From Paraburkholderia franconis (GTDB taxonomy: Bacteria; Pseudomonadota; Gammaproteobacteria; Burkholderiales; Burkholderiaceae): a DNA stretch of 64,000 bases. Numbering within the stretch: the first letter of the stretch is position 1; every line of letters starts with the position of its first letter. The notes under the pieces are model-generated. The model saw nothing but the letters and a program-made list of their open reading frames with translations. It was not told where the DNA came from and searched no databases. A program made the position numbers and the translations under genes. Where the stretch lies: NCBI RefSeq assembly GCF_009362735.1, contig NZ_WHNP01000020.1, positions 62,001 through 126,000 of the forward strand, in the 5' to 3' direction. Below, piece by piece: positions 1 to 8,457 of this stretch.

Positions 1-186
1 CTCGTAGAAACGCGAATTGCCCGTCGCCGCCTTCACGCGGATCCAGTCGGGCTTCTTGAGTTTTTCGATCGGAACGATCTTGATCGGAATGCGCGCAGTC
101 TTGGCTTGTGCCTTCTGCTTCGCGGTAGCGTCATAAGGCGCCGGAGCGGCGTTGGAAGCGGCGGGATTCGCGGTAACGTCAGTCAT
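1..186 (-). CDS. lipA: Lipoyl synthase, N-terminal part (cut by window edge)
   Basis: The reverse strand from the ATG at 186 reads without a stop to base 1 and gives 62 residues that end in the KPDWIRVKA and SRFYE motifs typical of the start of lipoyl synthase. LipA is a cytoplasmic radical-SAM enzyme that inserts two sulfurs into protein-bound octanoyl groups; its iron-sulfur cysteine motifs lie beyond the window edge and cannot be checked. The gene begins 13 bases after the lipB stop on the same strand, so the two should be co-transcribed. The first 30 or so residues are Ala/Thr-rich and variable, so the exact start is likely but not proven. Confidence 0.9.
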   Translation of the reverse strand, partial: MTDVTANPAASNAAPAPYDATAKQKAQAKTARIPIKIVPIEKLKKPDWIRVKAATGNSRFYE

Positions 187-199
187 TCGTTCGTTCCAG

Positions 200-967
200 T
201 CAGGCGGCGATGGCGCCCGCCTGCGGTTGGGCGACGGCTGCGGGACGGCCGTCGATGTTGGCGATGAGGCTTGCTGCCAGGGTCCGGGCTACGTCGTCCC
301 AGCCGGCTGCGACGCCGAGCGTCGCCATGTCGACTGTTTCCAGCCCCGCGTAACCGCACGGATTAATGGCGAGAAACGGCTGCAGGTCCATTTTCACGTT
401 GAGACTCACACCGTGATAGCTGCAACCGTTGCGGATCTTCAGGCCCAGCGCGGCGATCTTCGCGCCAACGTGCAGCCCTGCTTCCGGCTGCTCTGGCGCG
501 ACGTAGATACCGGGCGCGCCGGCCTTGCGTTCCCCGGCGAGATTATACGCCGCGAGGGTGTCGATCACGGCCTGCTCGATCCGTGTCACCAGTTCGCGCA
601 CCATCAGCTTGCGGCGACGCAAATCCAGCAGCAGATACGCGACCACCTGGCCGGGACCGTGATACGTGATCTGCCCGCCGCGATCGACCTTGACGAGCGG
701 AATGCCGCTGTCGGCGGCGAGCAGATGCGCGGGATCGCCGGCCTGGCCGAGCGTGAAAACGGGAGGATGCTCGACGAGCCAGATTTCGTCTGAGGTTTCG
801 GGCGTGCGGGCGTCGGTGAAGGCGCGCATCGCGTCGAAGCTGGCCTGATAGTCCTCCGAGCCGCGCCAGCGCACCGTCACCGGCTGCGCGGTATAGGCGT
901 GCGCAGCGGTGTCAGGCTGACTGGAACTCGAAGATACGGGGGACGATGAAACCGGCGTGGCACACAT
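200..967 (-). CDS. lipB: Octanoyl-[acyl-carrier-protein]:protein octanoyltransferase
   Basis: LipB moves octanoate from acyl carrier protein onto lipoyl domains, the step before LipA. The 255-residue product shows the family signature [12 protein letters not shown] at about 96-107, the catalytic lysine K170 in KIAALGLKI and the catalytic cysteine C204 in NPCGYAGLE. The 34-residue Lys-Cys spacing equals that of the E. coli enzyme (K135, C169). About 25 Ser/Pro-rich residues precede the conserved core, so the true start could be further in. lipA follows after 13 bases. Elsewhere in this group a DUF493 gene and dacA sit directly upstream; here those lie at 3.4-5 kb, separated by a LysR gene and an effector-like pair. 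Confidence 0.95.
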   Translation of the reverse strand: MCATPVSSSPVSSSSSQPDTAAHAYTAQPVTVRWRGSEDYQASFDAMRAFTDARTPETSDEIWLVEHPPVFTLGQAGDPAHLLAADSGIPLVKVDRGGQITYHGPGQVVAYLLLDLRRRKLMVRELVTRIEQAVIDTLAAYNLAGERKAGAPGIYVAPEQPEAGLHVGAKIAALGLKIRNGCSYHGVSLNVKMDLQPFLAINPCGYAGLETVDMATLGVAAGWDDVARTLAASLIANIDGRPAAVAQPQAGAIAA

Positions 968-1043
968 GATTCCGGAAGTTTACCGAAAACCTGCGCGCCT
1001 CGCCGGCCCGGAGGACAATAAGTGGGATCGAAGAGCGGCGCGA

Positions 1044-1370
1044 TCAGACGGTACGCCATCCCGAGCGAAGCCACGCGCCGAAACGTTCGCTGACGCGAGC
1101 AAACCAGTTGAGCGCCTTCTCGTCGGCACGCGTCGGCACGAGGAAGGCCACGCGCGCCTGCGTGCCCCGCTCGACCGACAGCCACAGCCGTTCGCCGCGC
1201 CGCAGACGCAGCGTCTTGCCCGGTTCGAGCCAGTAATCTTCGACGTCGTCGCTGCGCGTCACCCACACCGCGCCGCCCGAGACGGCCAGTCGCGTGCTGC
1301 GCGTGACCTTCATCGGAACGGTTTCGCCGGCTACGATTTCAAACGTGATGCTAGAGGAAATTTCTCGCAT
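1044..1370 (-). CDS. DUF2917 family small protein
   Basis: A 108-residue protein whose central part (SGGAVWVTRSDDVEDYWLEPG) matches the DUF2917 family, a small beta-rich domain of unknown function common in Burkholderiales. No signal peptide, membrane segment or catalytic motif is visible. It is transcribed away from the LysR regulator that starts 98 bases upstream on the other strand, the classic arrangement in which a LysR protein controls its divergent neighbour, so regulation by that protein is a reasonable inference. Biochemical function is unknown. Confidence 0.8.
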   Translation of the reverse strand: MREISSSITFEIVAGETVPMKVTRSTRLAVSGGAVWVTRSDDVEDYWLEPGKTLRLRRGERLWLSVERGTQARVAFLVPTRADEKALNWFARVSERFGAWLRSGWRTV

Positions 1371-1438
1371 GATGGCCTCGCCAAAAATCGTTTCATGGCT
1401 ACAATCGTAGGCGGGACAAGGGTTTACGCCAAACGATC

Positions 1439-1464
1439 ATTTTTCACGGCTTTGTGAGAAAAAT
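1439..1464. promoter_or_regulatory. Imperfect inverted repeat, candidate LysR operator
   Basis: In the short divergent region between the DUF2917 gene and the LysR gene, a left arm reading ATTTTTCAC and a right arm reading GTGAGAAAAA flank a 6-base centre (GGCTTT). The arms are complementary apart from one extra base. It lies directly before the LysR start codon, where autoregulatory sites of this family often sit. Assignment to this regulator is inference from position. Confidence 0.35.
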
Positions 1465-1468
1465 TGCC

Positions 1469-2491
1469 ATGGATCTTCGTCAACTGCCGGCACTGAACGC
1501 GGTCAAGGCCTTCGAGGCCGCCGCCCGTCACGAGAGCTTTTCGCGCGCCGCCGACGAGCTGTTCGTCACGCACGGCGCCGTGAGCCATCAGATCCGCGCG
1601 CTCGAGGAAGAACTGGGCGTGAAGCTCTTCGTTCGCGACGGCAAGCGCGTGCGGCTCACCGATGTCGGCCGCCGCTATGCCGCGCAGGTGCGCACGGCGC
1701 TGGTGTCGCTCGCGGAAGCCACGCGCGAGATTCGCGCCGGAGACCGCGACCGCCGGCTCGTCGTGTCGATGCTGTCGTCGTTCGCGGCGCGCTGGGTGAC
1801 GCCGCGCATCGGCAGCTTCATTGAGGCGAATCCGCAATGGGATCTCGAACTGCTGTCGACCAACGCGCTGACCGATTTCGCCCGCGACGACGTCGATGCC
1901 GCGATCCGCTTCGGCTACGGCAACTATCCGGGGCTGCACACGGAGCTGCTGCTCGAAGAGGTGTTTTTCCCGGCCTGCTCGCCGGCCTTCAACGGCGGCA
2001 ATCTGCCGAAAACGCCTGCCGATCTCGCCAACGTGACGTTGCTGCGCTCCGATGACGAGCTCTGGCGCCCGTGGTTCGACGCGGCCGGGCTCACCGACTG
2101 GCCCGAGCCGAAGCGCGGTGTGCTGTATCAGGATTCGTCGAATCTGTTGCAGGCGGCCATCGACGGCCAGGGCGTCGCGCTGACGCGCCGATCGCTGGCG
2201 ATGCACGAAGTCGCGGCGGGGCGGCTCGTGCGGCTTTTCGATATCGACGCTCCGAGCCCGTGGCAGTACTTCTTCATCTGTCCGCCGCAGATGCTGCAGA
2301 CGGCGCGCGTCAAGGCGTTCCGCGACTGGGTGTTCGACGAAGTGGCGCGCTTCAGGAAGCTCTTCGAAAAGGTGTGCACCGAAAACGCGATGCGCTCGGC
2401 AATACAGGGGACGCCGGGAGACAACGAGACGCAGACCGCGCGAGACGCATTGCACGTCCAGCTTCCAGCGGCCGCGCAGACGGAGCGCTAG
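1469..2491 (+). CDS. LysR-family transcriptional regulator, GcvA-like
   Basis: The product starts MDLRQLPALNAVKAFEAAAR, has the winged helix-turn-helix in residues about 10-65 (SFSRAADELFVTHGAVSHQI) and a LysR substrate-binding domain from about 90 to 300. The wording of the DNA-binding domain is that of the GcvA group (glycine cleavage activators and beta-lactamase regulators), but the window holds no gcv or bla genes, so the target is open. The ATG at 1469 is preferred over a GTG at 1454. The last 40 or so residues run past the usual end of the family (about 300 residues) and look unstructured. Likely controls itself and the divergent DUF2917 gene. Confidence 0.88.
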   Translation: MDLRQLPALNAVKAFEAAARHESFSRAADELFVTHGAVSHQIRALEEELGVKLFVRDGKRVRLTDVGRRYAAQVRTALVSLAEATREIRAGDRDRRLVVSMLSSFAARWVTPRIGSFIEANPQWDLELLSTNALTDFARDDVDAAIRFGYGNYPGLHTELLLEEVFFPACSPAFNGGNLPKTPADLANVTLLRSDDELWRPWFDAAGLTDWPEPKRGVLYQDSSNLLQAAIDGQGVALTRRSLAMHEVAAGRLVRLFDIDAPSPWQYFFICPPQMLQTARVKAFRDWVFDEVARFRKLFEKVCTENAMRSAIQGTPGDNETQTARDALHVQLPAAAQTER

Positions 2492-2648
2492 CGCGTACAG
2501 GGGCGACGGCGTGATCGCTTGACGCAATTTGACAACGGTTTGTGCGTTTCGCCGATAGCATTGCCCACGGCGTCTTCACGCTCGCGGAGCTACGCCACGC
2601 CATTCACGCGACGCGCGACCTATGGGTTTAAAGGGAGACAAAAAAACG

Positions 2649-3127
2649 ATGCCCGTCTACCGCACTTTCACGCTGAATAATCGCGAAACGTCAACTTTCA
2701 CCTGCTCCGGCTTTGGGGCAGTCGCAGCATATTCAGGCCACGGCAGGGGCCGCGACAATCCGAACGATGTTGCCGACGTTGGTGTCGGAGCGATCCCGCC
2801 GCGAACCTATTACATCATTGACCGGCAATCGGGCGGGCGGCTTGGATGGTTTCGCGACACGTTCGGGCCGTGGTTCGGCACAACCGACCGGCACACGTGG
2901 TTCATGTTGTGGAACGCACACGGGGGCGACATAACGAACATCAACAGCATACAGCGCGGCAATTTCCGCTTGCATCCCGACGGGCCGATGCACGAGAGCG
3001 ACGGATGCATAACCGTGCTGCATCATATGACTTCGACCGGCTGCAACGCTACATCAGGACATACAAGCCCGACATGCCGGTGCCAAGCAGTGACATGAAG
3101 GCATACGGCAGGGTCGAGGTTCGATGA
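2649..3127 (+). pseudogene. DUF2778 (Tlde1-like L,D-transpeptidase-fold) effector, frameshifted
   Basis: From ATG 2649, after a good ribosome site (GGGAGA), the frame encodes a DUF2778 domain: GAIPPRTYYIIDRQSGG at about 48-63, FRLHP with H109, and ESDGCITV with C120, the likely catalytic pair. After LHH at residue 126 this frame goes out of register and stops at 3098. The +1 frame continues with YDFDRLQRYIRTYKPD and ends KAYGRVEVR at 3127, the usual family C-terminus. One base therefore appears missing near 3028; the restored product would be 159 residues. DUF2778 proteins include the Tlde1 type VI secretion effectors, which attack peptidoglycan. A real mutation, a sequencing error and recoding cannot be told apart here. 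Confidence 0.75.
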
Positions 3128-3421
3128 AACGCGCCGCGTTCATTGGCTGGTGCACCGCGTCGGTCGCCCTATGGTTCGTTGTTGCTTTTGGGATAACCCG
3201 GTTCTCTTACGTCCACACGTATTTCGAAATACCGATTTGGTTTCGCGTGGCCGTTACCTGGGTCTGGCATCGATTCGATGCCGGATTACAACCCCGATGC
3301 GCTCGACATGGGAGACGCCGCCGCGCTCGTCCTCTTCATCGCGGCGCATCTGTTTTCTGCAGTCGTCGTCACGCCTGTCAGCGTCTTCGGGTGGCGGCGG
3401 ATTTGCTCATTATTTCACTAG
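3124..3421 (+). pseudogene. Small membrane protein, probable immunity partner, frameshifted
   Basis: The ATG at 3124 overlaps the restored effector stop by four bases (ATGA), so the two genes form a translationally coupled pair. The first 50 residues include one clear membrane segment (WCTASVALWFVVAFG) and end VTWVWHRFD. The continuation lies in another frame: from 3278 it reads MPDYNPDALDMGDAAALVL, a second hydrophobic stretch to about FSAVVVTPVSVFGW, and stops at 3421. One extra base near 3277 explains this; repaired, the protein would have about 98 residues. Small membrane proteins encoded directly after DUF2778 effectors are plausible immunity proteins; that role is inferred from context. 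Confidence 0.65.
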
Positions 3422-3451
3422 CGCGCCGCCGCCTGCCCGCCGCGATCGGCT

Positions 3452-3721
3452 TTACAGCACGACCTTCACCATCGGGTGCCCGGTCAGCGCCCGATAGATG
3501 TCGTCGAGATGCTCGCGGTTCAGCGCGCGCACCGTCACCGTCAGGCCGGTATAGTTGCCGCCGCTCGACGGCCGCACTTCGATGCGCGTCGCGTCGAAAC
3601 CGCCGTCGAACTTGCGGATCACCTCGACGATCGTCGTCTGGAACTCCGGGTGCGACTTGCCCATCACCTTGATGGGGAAATCGCAGGGAAAATCTATCAA
3701 TGATTCGTTCACGGGACTCAT
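3452..3721 (-). CDS. DUF493 (YbeD-like) protein
   Basis: An 89-residue protein with the DUF493 pattern: FPCDFPIKVMG near the start, EFQTTIVEVI, and NYTGLTVTVRA followed by LDDIYRALTGHPMVKVVL at the end. This ACT-like fold family is encoded between dacA and lipB in many proteobacteria; its role is not firmly known, possibly regulatory. I chose the ATG at 3721, because the upstream GTG at 3736 would swallow the Shine-Dalgarno sequence AAGGAG that lies nine bases before ATG 3721. It follows dacA on the same strand after about 90 bases. Confidence 0.9.
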   Translation of the reverse strand: MSPVNESLIDFPCDFPIKVMGKSHPEFQTTIVEVIRKFDGGFDATRIEVRPSSGGNYTGLTVTVRALNREHLDDIYRALTGHPMVKVVL

Positions 3722-3811
3722 CCTCGACTCCTTCACTCACCGCACGCAATCACCCACATATGATTGCGCGCGGAGAAAAAGCAAGCCGCAGACTTTCTCC
3801 TTGCTGCCGGC

Positions 3812-5032
3812 TTACTTCTTCTTGTTGAACATCAGCATCATCGAATCCCACACGCGGCCGACGATGCCCGCCTGCGGCACAGCCTGTAGCGCAACAAGCG
3901 GAACCTGCGCGAGCGTCTTGCCGTCGGCGACGAACTTCACGCTGCCGACCTGTTGGCCCTCCGTGATCGGCGCGATCAGCGGATCGGCGTGCTCGACCTG
4001 CGGCTTGACCTTGTCGCCCATGCCCTTCGGCAGCGTGATGTACTGATCGGACTTCACGCCGAGCTTCACCGTATCCTGCGAGCCCTTGTAGACGCGCGGC
4101 GTCTCGATGACCTGGCTGGCCTTGTACAGCCGCACCGCGTCGTACGCGGAGTAGCCGTAGTTCAGCATCTTCAGGCTGTCCTGCACGCGGTCGTGCTCCT
4201 TCTGCTCGCCCATCATCACCGTGACGAGACGGCGCGACGCATCGGGCACGCCCGCCAGCGGACGCTTCGCGGTCGCGATCAGGCAGTAGCCGGCCGCCTG
4301 CGTGTGGCCCGTCTTCAGGCCGTCGACGGTCGGGTCGATCCACAGCAGACGGTTGCGGTTCGGCTGCTTGATCTTGTTATACGTGAATTCCTTGACCGAG
4401 AAGATGTTGTAGTAGTCCGGGTAGTCGCGGATCAGGCGCGCGGACAGGATCGCCAGGTCGCCCGCCGTCGTGTAGTGCTGCGCGTCGGGCATGCCGTTCA
4501 CATCGGAGAAGTGCGTGTGCGTCATGCCGAGCTTTTGCGCTTCCGCGTTCATCATGTTGACGAACTGCGATTCGCTGCCGCCGACCAGCTCCGCCAGCGC
4601 GATCGCCGCATCGTTACCCGACTGCACGATCATCCCGTAGACGAGGTCGTGCACCGTGACAGGCTTGTTCGCCTCGATGAACATGCGCGATTCGTCCGTC
4701 TTCACGCGGCGCACCGCTTCGCTCGGATTGATCGTCTGATCCATCGTGATCTTCTTCGTGCCCAGCGCCTCGAACACCAGATACGCGGTCATCAGCTTGG
4801 TCAGCGACGCCGGCTCGACGCGCTCGTCCGGATTGCCCGATGCGAGCACCTGGTTGCTGGTTGCATCGACGAGCACCCACGAGCGCGCGTTCACGCCCGG
4901 CGGCGGCACCTGCGCGAACGCGCTGCTGGCGACAAGCGCCGCGGGCAGAACGAGCCCCAGGGCCAGCTTGCTGGCGACGGTTTGCGGAATAAAAGAAGCG
5001 AGGCTGGAATGGCCGGGGTTCGAAAAGCGCAT
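3812..5032 (-). CDS. dacA: D-alanyl-D-alanine carboxypeptidase (PBP5/6 type)
   Basis: A low-molecular-weight penicillin-binding protein that trims the terminal D-Ala of peptidoglycan stem peptides in the periplasm. From ATG 5032 the 406-residue product has a signal peptide cleaved after ...ASSAFA (residue 40), the serine nucleophile motif SLTK at 76-79, SGN at 138-140, and KTG at 240-242. The C-terminal end (VGRVWDSMMLMFNKKK) is the amphipathic helix by which PBP5 proteins attach to the inner membrane. The frame stays open upstream to 5227, but that part lacks the character of a protein start and would bury the signal peptide. Next gene on the strand: DUF493. Confidence 0.95.
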   Translation of the reverse strand: MRFSNPGHSSLASFIPQTVASKLALGLVLPAALVASSAFAQVPPPGVNARSWVLVDATSNQVLASGNPDERVEPASLTKLMTAYLVFEALGTKKITMDQTINPSEAVRRVKTDESRMFIEANKPVTVHDLVYGMIVQSGNDAAIALAELVGGSESQFVNMMNAEAQKLGMTHTHFSDVNGMPDAQHYTTAGDLAILSARLIRDYPDYYNIFSVKEFTYNKIKQPNRNRLLWIDPTVDGLKTGHTQAAGYCLIATAKRPLAGVPDASRRLVTVMMGEQKEHDRVQDSLKMLNYGYSAYDAVRLYKASQVIETPRVYKGSQDTVKLGVKSDQYITLPKGMGDKVKPQVEHADPLIAPITEGQQVGSVKFVADGKTLAQVPLVALQAVPQAGIVGRVWDSMMLMFNKKK

Positions 5033-5371
5033 AGGATCGGTTCGGACAGAAGTATGTTCTGGGTGCGCAAGGACGCGCAGTTCGAAGGTTCGCGTGATGC
5101 CGGATTCGCAGGCGCCGCCGCGCGCAAACGGTGCGGCGTCGATTTGACTGCTCGTCAGACTATCGGTTCGCGGTCGGTTTGCGCAGCGCGCCTCGCATCT
5201 CGCGCCGAATCCGCCATCCAGGCTCATGGACAGGCGATTCGATCCACCAGACGGGCAACGCTGCGCCCAAAAAAAGAGCGCTCATTATACAAGCGGCTGC
5301 CTGACAATTTGCCTTGAGTTTGTGGTGCCTCAACGAGTTTTTCCCGCAATTGCGCGGGTTTTATGACGACA

Positions 5372-5394
5372 AAGGGCGGCACACGGCCGCCCTT
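5372..5394 (-). terminator. Hairpin terminator after the 5422-6066 hydrolase gene
   Basis: The arms AAGGGCGGC and GCCGCCCTT (nine pairs, loop ACACG) form a strong hairpin between the hydrolase stop and the dacA promoter region. On the minus strand it is followed by TTTGTC, a weak U-tract; on the plus strand by GTTTCG. A second GC hairpin, CCCGC...GCGGG at 5343-5358, lies next to it. Confidence 0.5.
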
Positions 5395-5421
5395 GTTTCG
5401 CCATGCGTGAACGCGCGCGAA

Positions 5422-6066
5422 TCAGCGCCACGCGTCGACGATGATGCGCTTGAGAATATGCAGCTTGCGATGCAGGAAGTGCTCGGCGCCCGGAATCACG
5501 ATGACGGGCAGTTCTTGCGGACGCGCCCAGTCGAAAACGGACTGGATGGGCACGGTGTCGTCGGTTTCGCCGTGGATGACGAGCGTGTTTTCCGGCACGG
5601 GCGCGACGTCCCAGCGGCTCGCCGCCGTGCCGACGAACACCATCCGCTCGATGTCCTTGCCCTCTTCGCGCAGCCGCGCGGCGACGTGCGACAGCACGAA
5701 CGTGCCGAACGAAAAGCCCGCGAGCACGAGCGGCAGATCGGCCTGACCTGGCTGCGCGCGCATATGGTCGAGCACGGCGAGCAGGTCGTCGCGTTCGCCG
5801 ATGCCGGCGTCATGCGTGCCTTGCGTTTCACCTACGCCGCGAAAATTCGAGCGGTACGTGACGTAGTTCAGCTGAACCAGCGTGCGCGCGAGCGTCTGCG
5901 CGACCTTGTTGTCCATCGAGCCGCCGAAGAGCGGATGCGGATGCGCGACGAGCGCGATGCCGCGCGGCGCGGCGTTCGCATCGCGATTTGCGTCGGGTGC
6001 ATCGAGCGCGACTTCGATCTTGCCCACCGGGCCGTCGATCAGATACTTCTTCGTTTGTGCATTCAT
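5422..6066 (-). CDS. Alpha/beta-hydrolase (COG2945-like), cytoplasmic
   Basis: A 214-residue single-domain alpha/beta-hydrolase without signal peptide. The nucleophile elbow is GFSFG with S119; the acid is probably in GETDDTVP and the histidine in GAEHFLH. The stretch HPHPLFGGSMDNKV near residue 42 is typical of the small COG2945 subgroup, whose natural substrates are unknown. The upstream ferredoxin gene ends 41 bases before the ATG, so the two may be co-transcribed. An esterase or thioesterase-like activity is expected from the fold, but the substrate cannot be read from the sequence. Confidence 0.85.
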   Translation of the reverse strand: MNAQTKKYLIDGPVGKIEVALDAPDANRDANAAPRGIALVAHPHPLFGGSMDNKVAQTLARTLVQLNYVTYRSNFRGVGETQGTHDAGIGERDDLLAVLDHMRAQPGQADLPLVLAGFSFGTFVLSHVAARLREEGKDIERMVFVGTAASRWDVAPVPENTLVIHGETDDTVPIQSVFDWARPQELPVIVIPGAEHFLHRKLHILKRIIVDAWR

Positions 6067-6107
6067 CTTTTAGTGTCGCTGTTGTCGCTGTCGGGGCGCG
6101 GTGAGCA

Positions 6108-6431
6108 TCAACGGTCGATCAGCAGACGCTCGACGATCTTGCCGTTGACGAGGTGCGAATCGACGATCTCGTCGATATCGGCTTGATCGACGTATGTGTA
6201 CCAGACACCTTCCGGATACACGACGATGGTCGGCCCTTCCTCGCAGCGATCGAGGCAGCCCGACTTGTTGATGCGCACCTGGCCGGGACCGGCGAGGCCG
6301 AGCTGCTTCACGCGTTTCTTCGCGTACTCCTGCATTTCCTGCGCGTTGCAGTTCGCGCAGCACGGACGCGACGCGCCCGGCTCGCGCTGGTTCAGACAGA
6401 AAAAGACGTGATACTTGAAGAAAGAATCCAT
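6108..6431 (-). CDS. Thioredoxin-like [2Fe-2S] ferredoxin
   Basis: A 107-residue protein beginning MDSFFKYHVFFCLNQR. It carries the cysteines of the thioredoxin-fold 2Fe-2S ferredoxins: C12, the C24/C25/C28 cluster, C59 and C63 (SGCLDRCEEGP). This pattern is that of the (2Fe-2S) ferredoxins seen in many Burkholderiales as small electron carriers; the partner enzyme is not evident here. The ATG at 6431 is chosen because homologous-looking sequence begins there, while the open frame upstream to 6776 is out of character. The ribosome site is weak. The hydrolase gene follows on the same strand. Confidence 0.88.
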   Translation of the reverse strand: MDSFFKYHVFFCLNQREPGASRPCCANCNAQEMQEYAKKRVKQLGLAGPGQVRINKSGCLDRCEEGPTIVVYPEGVWYTYVDQADIDEIVDSHLVNGKIVERLLIDR

Positions 6432-6621
6432 GATGACTGGTGAGTGAAATCCGTTGACGGCGCGCCGCGCGCGGATCGTACAGCGCGCCGGGCAGCAGGA
6501 GACGAGGTTCTGTCGATTATAACGACGGGGCTCGAACGCCGCAGATCGCACGGCGATGCCCATGCCGATGTTCATGTCGATGTCTATCCGCGCGAGCACG
6601 GCGATTCGCAATGCGCGCGGG

Positions 6622-7782
6622 TCACGCCCGCGACCCGCGTCTTCTCGACAGCAATGCGTGTTCCGCCGACAGCCCGACCCACACGAGCACCGCATACGGC
6701 CACATCCACGCGAGCCAACGCGCGAGTCCGTTGAAGTGCAGATAGCGCCCTTGCCGCCAGTCGGCGAGCACGACATCGAAATACGGATTGACGGGCAGCA
6801 GATTGACGAACACCAGCGATACGGCGAGCACCATCACCGCGAGCGCGGCACGCGAACCGCGCGGCAGTTTCAGCGCCAGCAGCATCGCAACGAAACCGCT
6901 TGCGAGACCGATCAGCGCACCCGGCGTCGCCCAGTTGAACGCGAGACCCGACTGCGATTGCAGGAACGTCGCGCCCGCCTTGACGACGAGCGTCGCCACG
7001 ACGAACGAAATCAGGAGCCGCGCGCGCGGCGCCCGCTCGCGCATCGGCAGCGACGCAAGCGCGCCCGCCGCCAGCAGATTGAGCGCGGTGATGATGGCTT
7101 CCCACGCTTCGTCGGGCAGCCACGACGCGACGAACGCGGGCCACGCCAGCACGTGCCAGGCTGCGGGCGTCCATGCAAGCAGCGCGTCCTGCATCGTCGA
7201 ATCGAAGCGCAGCCACAGATCGCGCGGCCACGCGCCGAGGCCGAACAGCAGCGGCGACGGATACATCGTCGCAAATGGCCACAAGGCCGCGAGTCCGAGC
7301 ACGGCCGTGCGATCGCGCTCGAACCACAGAAAACGGATGCGGCGCAGCATCCCGCGATCGAGCAGCGCGCCCGTCAGCGGCGACATCAGCGTCGCGCCGA
7401 GCAGCGCGCCAAGCGCATTCGCGGCGAGATCGAGGTTCGACGCGACGCGTGTCGGCAGCCAGGTCTGCACCGCCTCCATCACGCCCGACAGCAGCGTGCC
7501 GAGCCCGAACGCGATCGCCACGGCGAGCGCGCCGCGCCAGCGCGGATAGACAGCGAGCACGACGAGCGCGCCGAACGGCATGTAGCCGAGCACGTTCGTC
7601 ACGACATCGAAGGCCGTCAGGTACTGCGGAAAAGGATCGAAGAGATAGTCGAGCGGACCGATGCCGAGCGAGCGCCAGCCCATGAACGGATACCACGATC
7701 CGTAGACGATGAGTGCCGTATAGAGCGCGAGCGCCTGCCTCGCAAACGCCGACGGCCGGCGCTGCCACGGCTTGTCAGCCAT
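6622..7782 (-). CDS. VanZ-like multi-pass membrane protein
   Basis: A 386-residue integral membrane protein. The N-terminal half matches the VanZ-like family (SWYPFMGWRSLG, then FDVVTNVLGYMPFGALV, GVMEAVQTWLPTRVASNLDLAANALGA), with the conserved Glu/Gln and DL-NA segments between helices. The C-terminal half adds several more hydrophobic segments, making it about twice as long as a minimal VanZ domain. VanZ is named for teicoplanin resistance but most homologues have no proven role. It is last in the minus-strand operon of the MCE-type lipid transporter, 30 bases after the lipoprotein gene, which suggests an envelope function. Confidence 0.85.
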   Translation of the reverse strand: MADKPWQRRPSAFARQALALYTALIVYGSWYPFMGWRSLGIGPLDYLFDPFPQYLTAFDVVTNVLGYMPFGALVVLAVYPRWRGALAVAIAFGLGTLLSGVMEAVQTWLPTRVASNLDLAANALGALLGATLMSPLTGALLDRGMLRRIRFLWFERDRTAVLGLAALWPFATMYPSPLLFGLGAWPRDLWLRFDSTMQDALLAWTPAAWHVLAWPAFVASWLPDEAWEAIITALNLLAAGALASLPMRERAPRARLLISFVVATLVVKAGATFLQSQSGLAFNWATPGALIGLASGFVAMLLALKLPRGSRAALAVMVLAVSLVFVNLLPVNPYFDVVLADWRQGRYLHFNGLARWLAWMWPYAVLVWVGLSAEHALLSRRRGSRA

Positions 7783-7812
7783 CCAGCGCTCCCATGACCG
7801 CGCGCCCGCTCG

Positions 7813-8439
7813 TCATTGCTGCGCGACGAGCGCCTGCACGCCGAGCCACGCGGAAATCTGCGCGACGAGATCGTCGGTGGCGGCTGCGAGCGCGCGCGCG
7901 CCGCCCGCCGCGTCGGCCGAACTCGACGGCGCGCGCGCGAGGAACGTGCGCTGCCCGACCACCTTGCCGTCGACGAACAGCGTCGTGCGCGCCGTGACAG
8001 AGCCGTGGCTTTCCGACTGGCCGTCGAAGTCCTGTTCGAACTCGTCGAGGTCCACCTTCAGTACGGGAGCGTGCCCGCCGTCGCCGCCCGTCAGCACCGT
8101 GCCGCGCGACGACAGCGCATTGCGCAGCCGCTGCGTCAGCAGTTGCGCGGGCGGCATCGTCCAGTGGCTGGTCGCGTACGAGGCCGTCTGCTGTGAGTCC
8201 GCATACGAGAGGCGATAGATGAGCTTGTCGGAGTCGAGCGTCGCAGGCGCCGTGACATCGAGCACCTTGATCGCCGGCATCGTGCCCGTGCTCCCCGGCA
8301 GCGGCGCCGGGCCGAGGTCGTAGCGGATATCGGCGAGCGCGGCCGGATTGCCCGCGCAACCTGCCAGCACGCCAAGCGCGAGCAGCACGGCGGCGAGCGC
8401 AGCGCGCGTGATGAAGAGTCGGTGATTCGAACGTGACAT
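7813..8439 (-). CDS. ABC-transport auxiliary outer-membrane lipoprotein (PqiC/ABC_trans_aux type)
   Basis: A 208-residue lipoprotein with a signal peptide ending in the lipobox LAGC (Cys about 28), followed by a region typical of the ABC_trans_aux family (RYDLGPAPLPG, LIYRLSYADSQQTASYATSHW, LTQRLRNALS). Such lipoproteins accompany MCE transporters in the periplasm or outer membrane, as PqiC does. The start has a clear AAGGAA ribosome site. It sits 18 bases after the MCE gene and before the VanZ-like gene, all in one direction, so it is very probably a component of this lipid transporter. Confidence 0.88.
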   Translation of the reverse strand: MSRSNHRLFITRAALAAVLLALGVLAGCAGNPAALADIRYDLGPAPLPGSTGTMPAIKVLDVTAPATLDSDKLIYRLSYADSQQTASYATSHWTMPPAQLLTQRLRNALSSRGTVLTGGDGGHAPVLKVDLDEFEQDFDGQSESHGSVTARTTLFVDGKVVGQRTFLARAPSSSADAAGGARALAAATDDLVAQISAWLGVQALVAQQ

Positions 8440-8457
8440 TGCTTATTCCTTTGAAAT

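Noticed and set aside
1424-2527. Minus-strand open frame opposite the LysR gene
   Set aside because: Shadow frame; Arg/Gln/His-rich translation with no domain, while the plus strand has a full LysR protein.
3124-3672. 182-codon version of the small membrane-protein gene read in one frame
   Set aside because: After residue 50 the frame runs antisense through the DUF493 gene with Arg-rich sequence; the proper C-terminus is in another frame ending at 3421.
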